This document shows positions 63,804 through 64,000 of a stretch of 64,000 nt of DNA, one piece after another. The translations under genes were made by a program, and so were the position numbers. Below the pieces are notes generated by a model. It was not told the DNA's origin. It ran no database searches and worked only from the letters and a program-made list of their open reading frames with translations. The DNA comes from Pullulanibacillus camelliae (GTDB lineage: Bacteria > Bacillota > Bacilli > Bacillales > Sporolactobacillaceae), in contig NZ_BMIR01000009.1 in assembly GCF_014642655.1 (NCBI RefSeq), forward strand, positions 82,124 to 146,123. Reading direction: 5' to 3'. The first letter of the stretch is position 1. The number at the start of each line of letters is the position of its first letter.

Positions 63804-64000
63804 AATTGAACTGCACCCCAATTATTAGACACCATCTAACAATTGGAGGTGCTTTTCTTGTGGCTAAATTTACAGCTATGGATAAGTTAAATGCTGTTAA
63901 ACGATATTTGACCAGTAACGAAAGTCAATTGGCCTTCGCAGATTCTATTGGAGTTGATGAGTCTCTTCTTAGAACGTGGATTCAACAATATCAATATCAA
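63800..64000 (+). mobile_element. IS3-family insertion sequence, left end
   Basis: TGAATTGAACTGCACCCCAA is typical of IS3-family terminal inverted repeats. A transposase OrfA starts 56 nt further. The right end lies outside the window. Confidence 0.75.
63860..64000 (+). CDS. IS3-family transposase OrfA, 5' part
   Basis: GTG 63860 after TTGGAGGTG. The 47 visible residues (MAKFTAMDKLNAVKRYLTSN ... ADSIGVDESLLRTWIQQYQ) form the start of the OrfA helix-turn-helix. Cut by the window edge, so intactness cannot be judged. Confidence 0.82.
   Translation, partial: MAKFTAMDKLNAVKRYLTSNESQLAFADSIGVDESLLRTWIQQYQYQ

Overview
This is a chromosomal window from an endospore-forming Bacillales bacterium. 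The core gene order follows the Bacillus subtilis safA-coxA-bofC-ruvAB-queA-tgt-yajC ... relA-dtd-hisS-aspS ... cymR-mnmA ... alaS-mltG-udk-greA-mtnN-mccAB-yrhC arc, and several dedicated sporulation genes are present (safA-like, coxA-like, bofC, spoVB, an rsfA-type regulator, sigK). SecD and SecF are separate proteins, several genes usual in the B. subtilis arc are missing, and intergenic repeats are unusually dense. It is therefore a relative outside the B. subtilis group; a Sporolactobacillaceae-like genus is a guess only.

Layout. 0-4 kb: 3' end of a SafA-like coat gene, a YhcN/YlaJ-type lipoprotein, a short SinI-like gene on the minus strand, bofC, then about 700 bp of stacked repeats. 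4-14.8 kb: Holliday-junction, queuosine and secretion genes (ruvAB, DUF2905, queA, tgt, yajC, YrzE-like, YetF-like, spoVB, comN-like, secD, secF, lapA-like). 14.8-24.2 kb: recJ, apt, relA, dtd, a small ORF, T-box-hisS, aspS. 24.3-24.5 kb: probable 6S RNA. 24.8-27.8 kb: rsfA-like regulator and rarA on the minus strand, then a decayed YczE-like gene. 27.8-34.5 kb: cymR, cysteine desulfurase, mnmA, TPR protein, recD2, a small zinc-ribbon gene. 35.5-43.3 kb: AI-2E-type exporter, T-box-alaS, yrzL, ruvX, yrzB, mltG, udk, greA. 43.3-44.4 kb: internally deleted IS1380-type transposase plus repeats. 44.6-51.9 kb: pbpI, KTSC-like gene, yrrS and an mtnN-luxS-mccA-mccB sulfur-recycling operon with yrhC. 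53-57.1 kb: odhAB. 57.3-59.5 kb: a MotA/MotB-like pair with a ~325-residue tail, similar in plan to ZorA/ZorB. 59.7-60.9 kb: CwlO-like NlpC/P60 endopeptidase. 61-62.7 kb: several very small ORFs and repeats. 62.7-63.4 kb: uninterrupted sigK. 63.8-64 kb: left end of an IS3-family element sitting inside a repeat.

Functional links. mtnN, luxS, mccA and mccB together convert S-adenosylhomocysteine to homocysteine and on to cysteine; the cysteine repressor gene cymR, the desulfurase and the tRNA thiolase mnmA lie on the same segment. hisS and alaS each have a T-box leader read by uncharged tRNA.

Most unusual content: (1) the two-gene ion-motor-like pair on the minus strand; (2) at least four families of intergenic repeats (called A-D here). 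Family A has hairpins with compensatory changes between copies, and one copy is expanded into a 5 x 50-bp tandem array. Two near-identical D copies stand in inverted orientation around the 44.4-51.9 kb gene block; (3) several unlisted small ORFs with good ribosome binding sites. All family assignments come from reading the sequence by eye; no searches were run.
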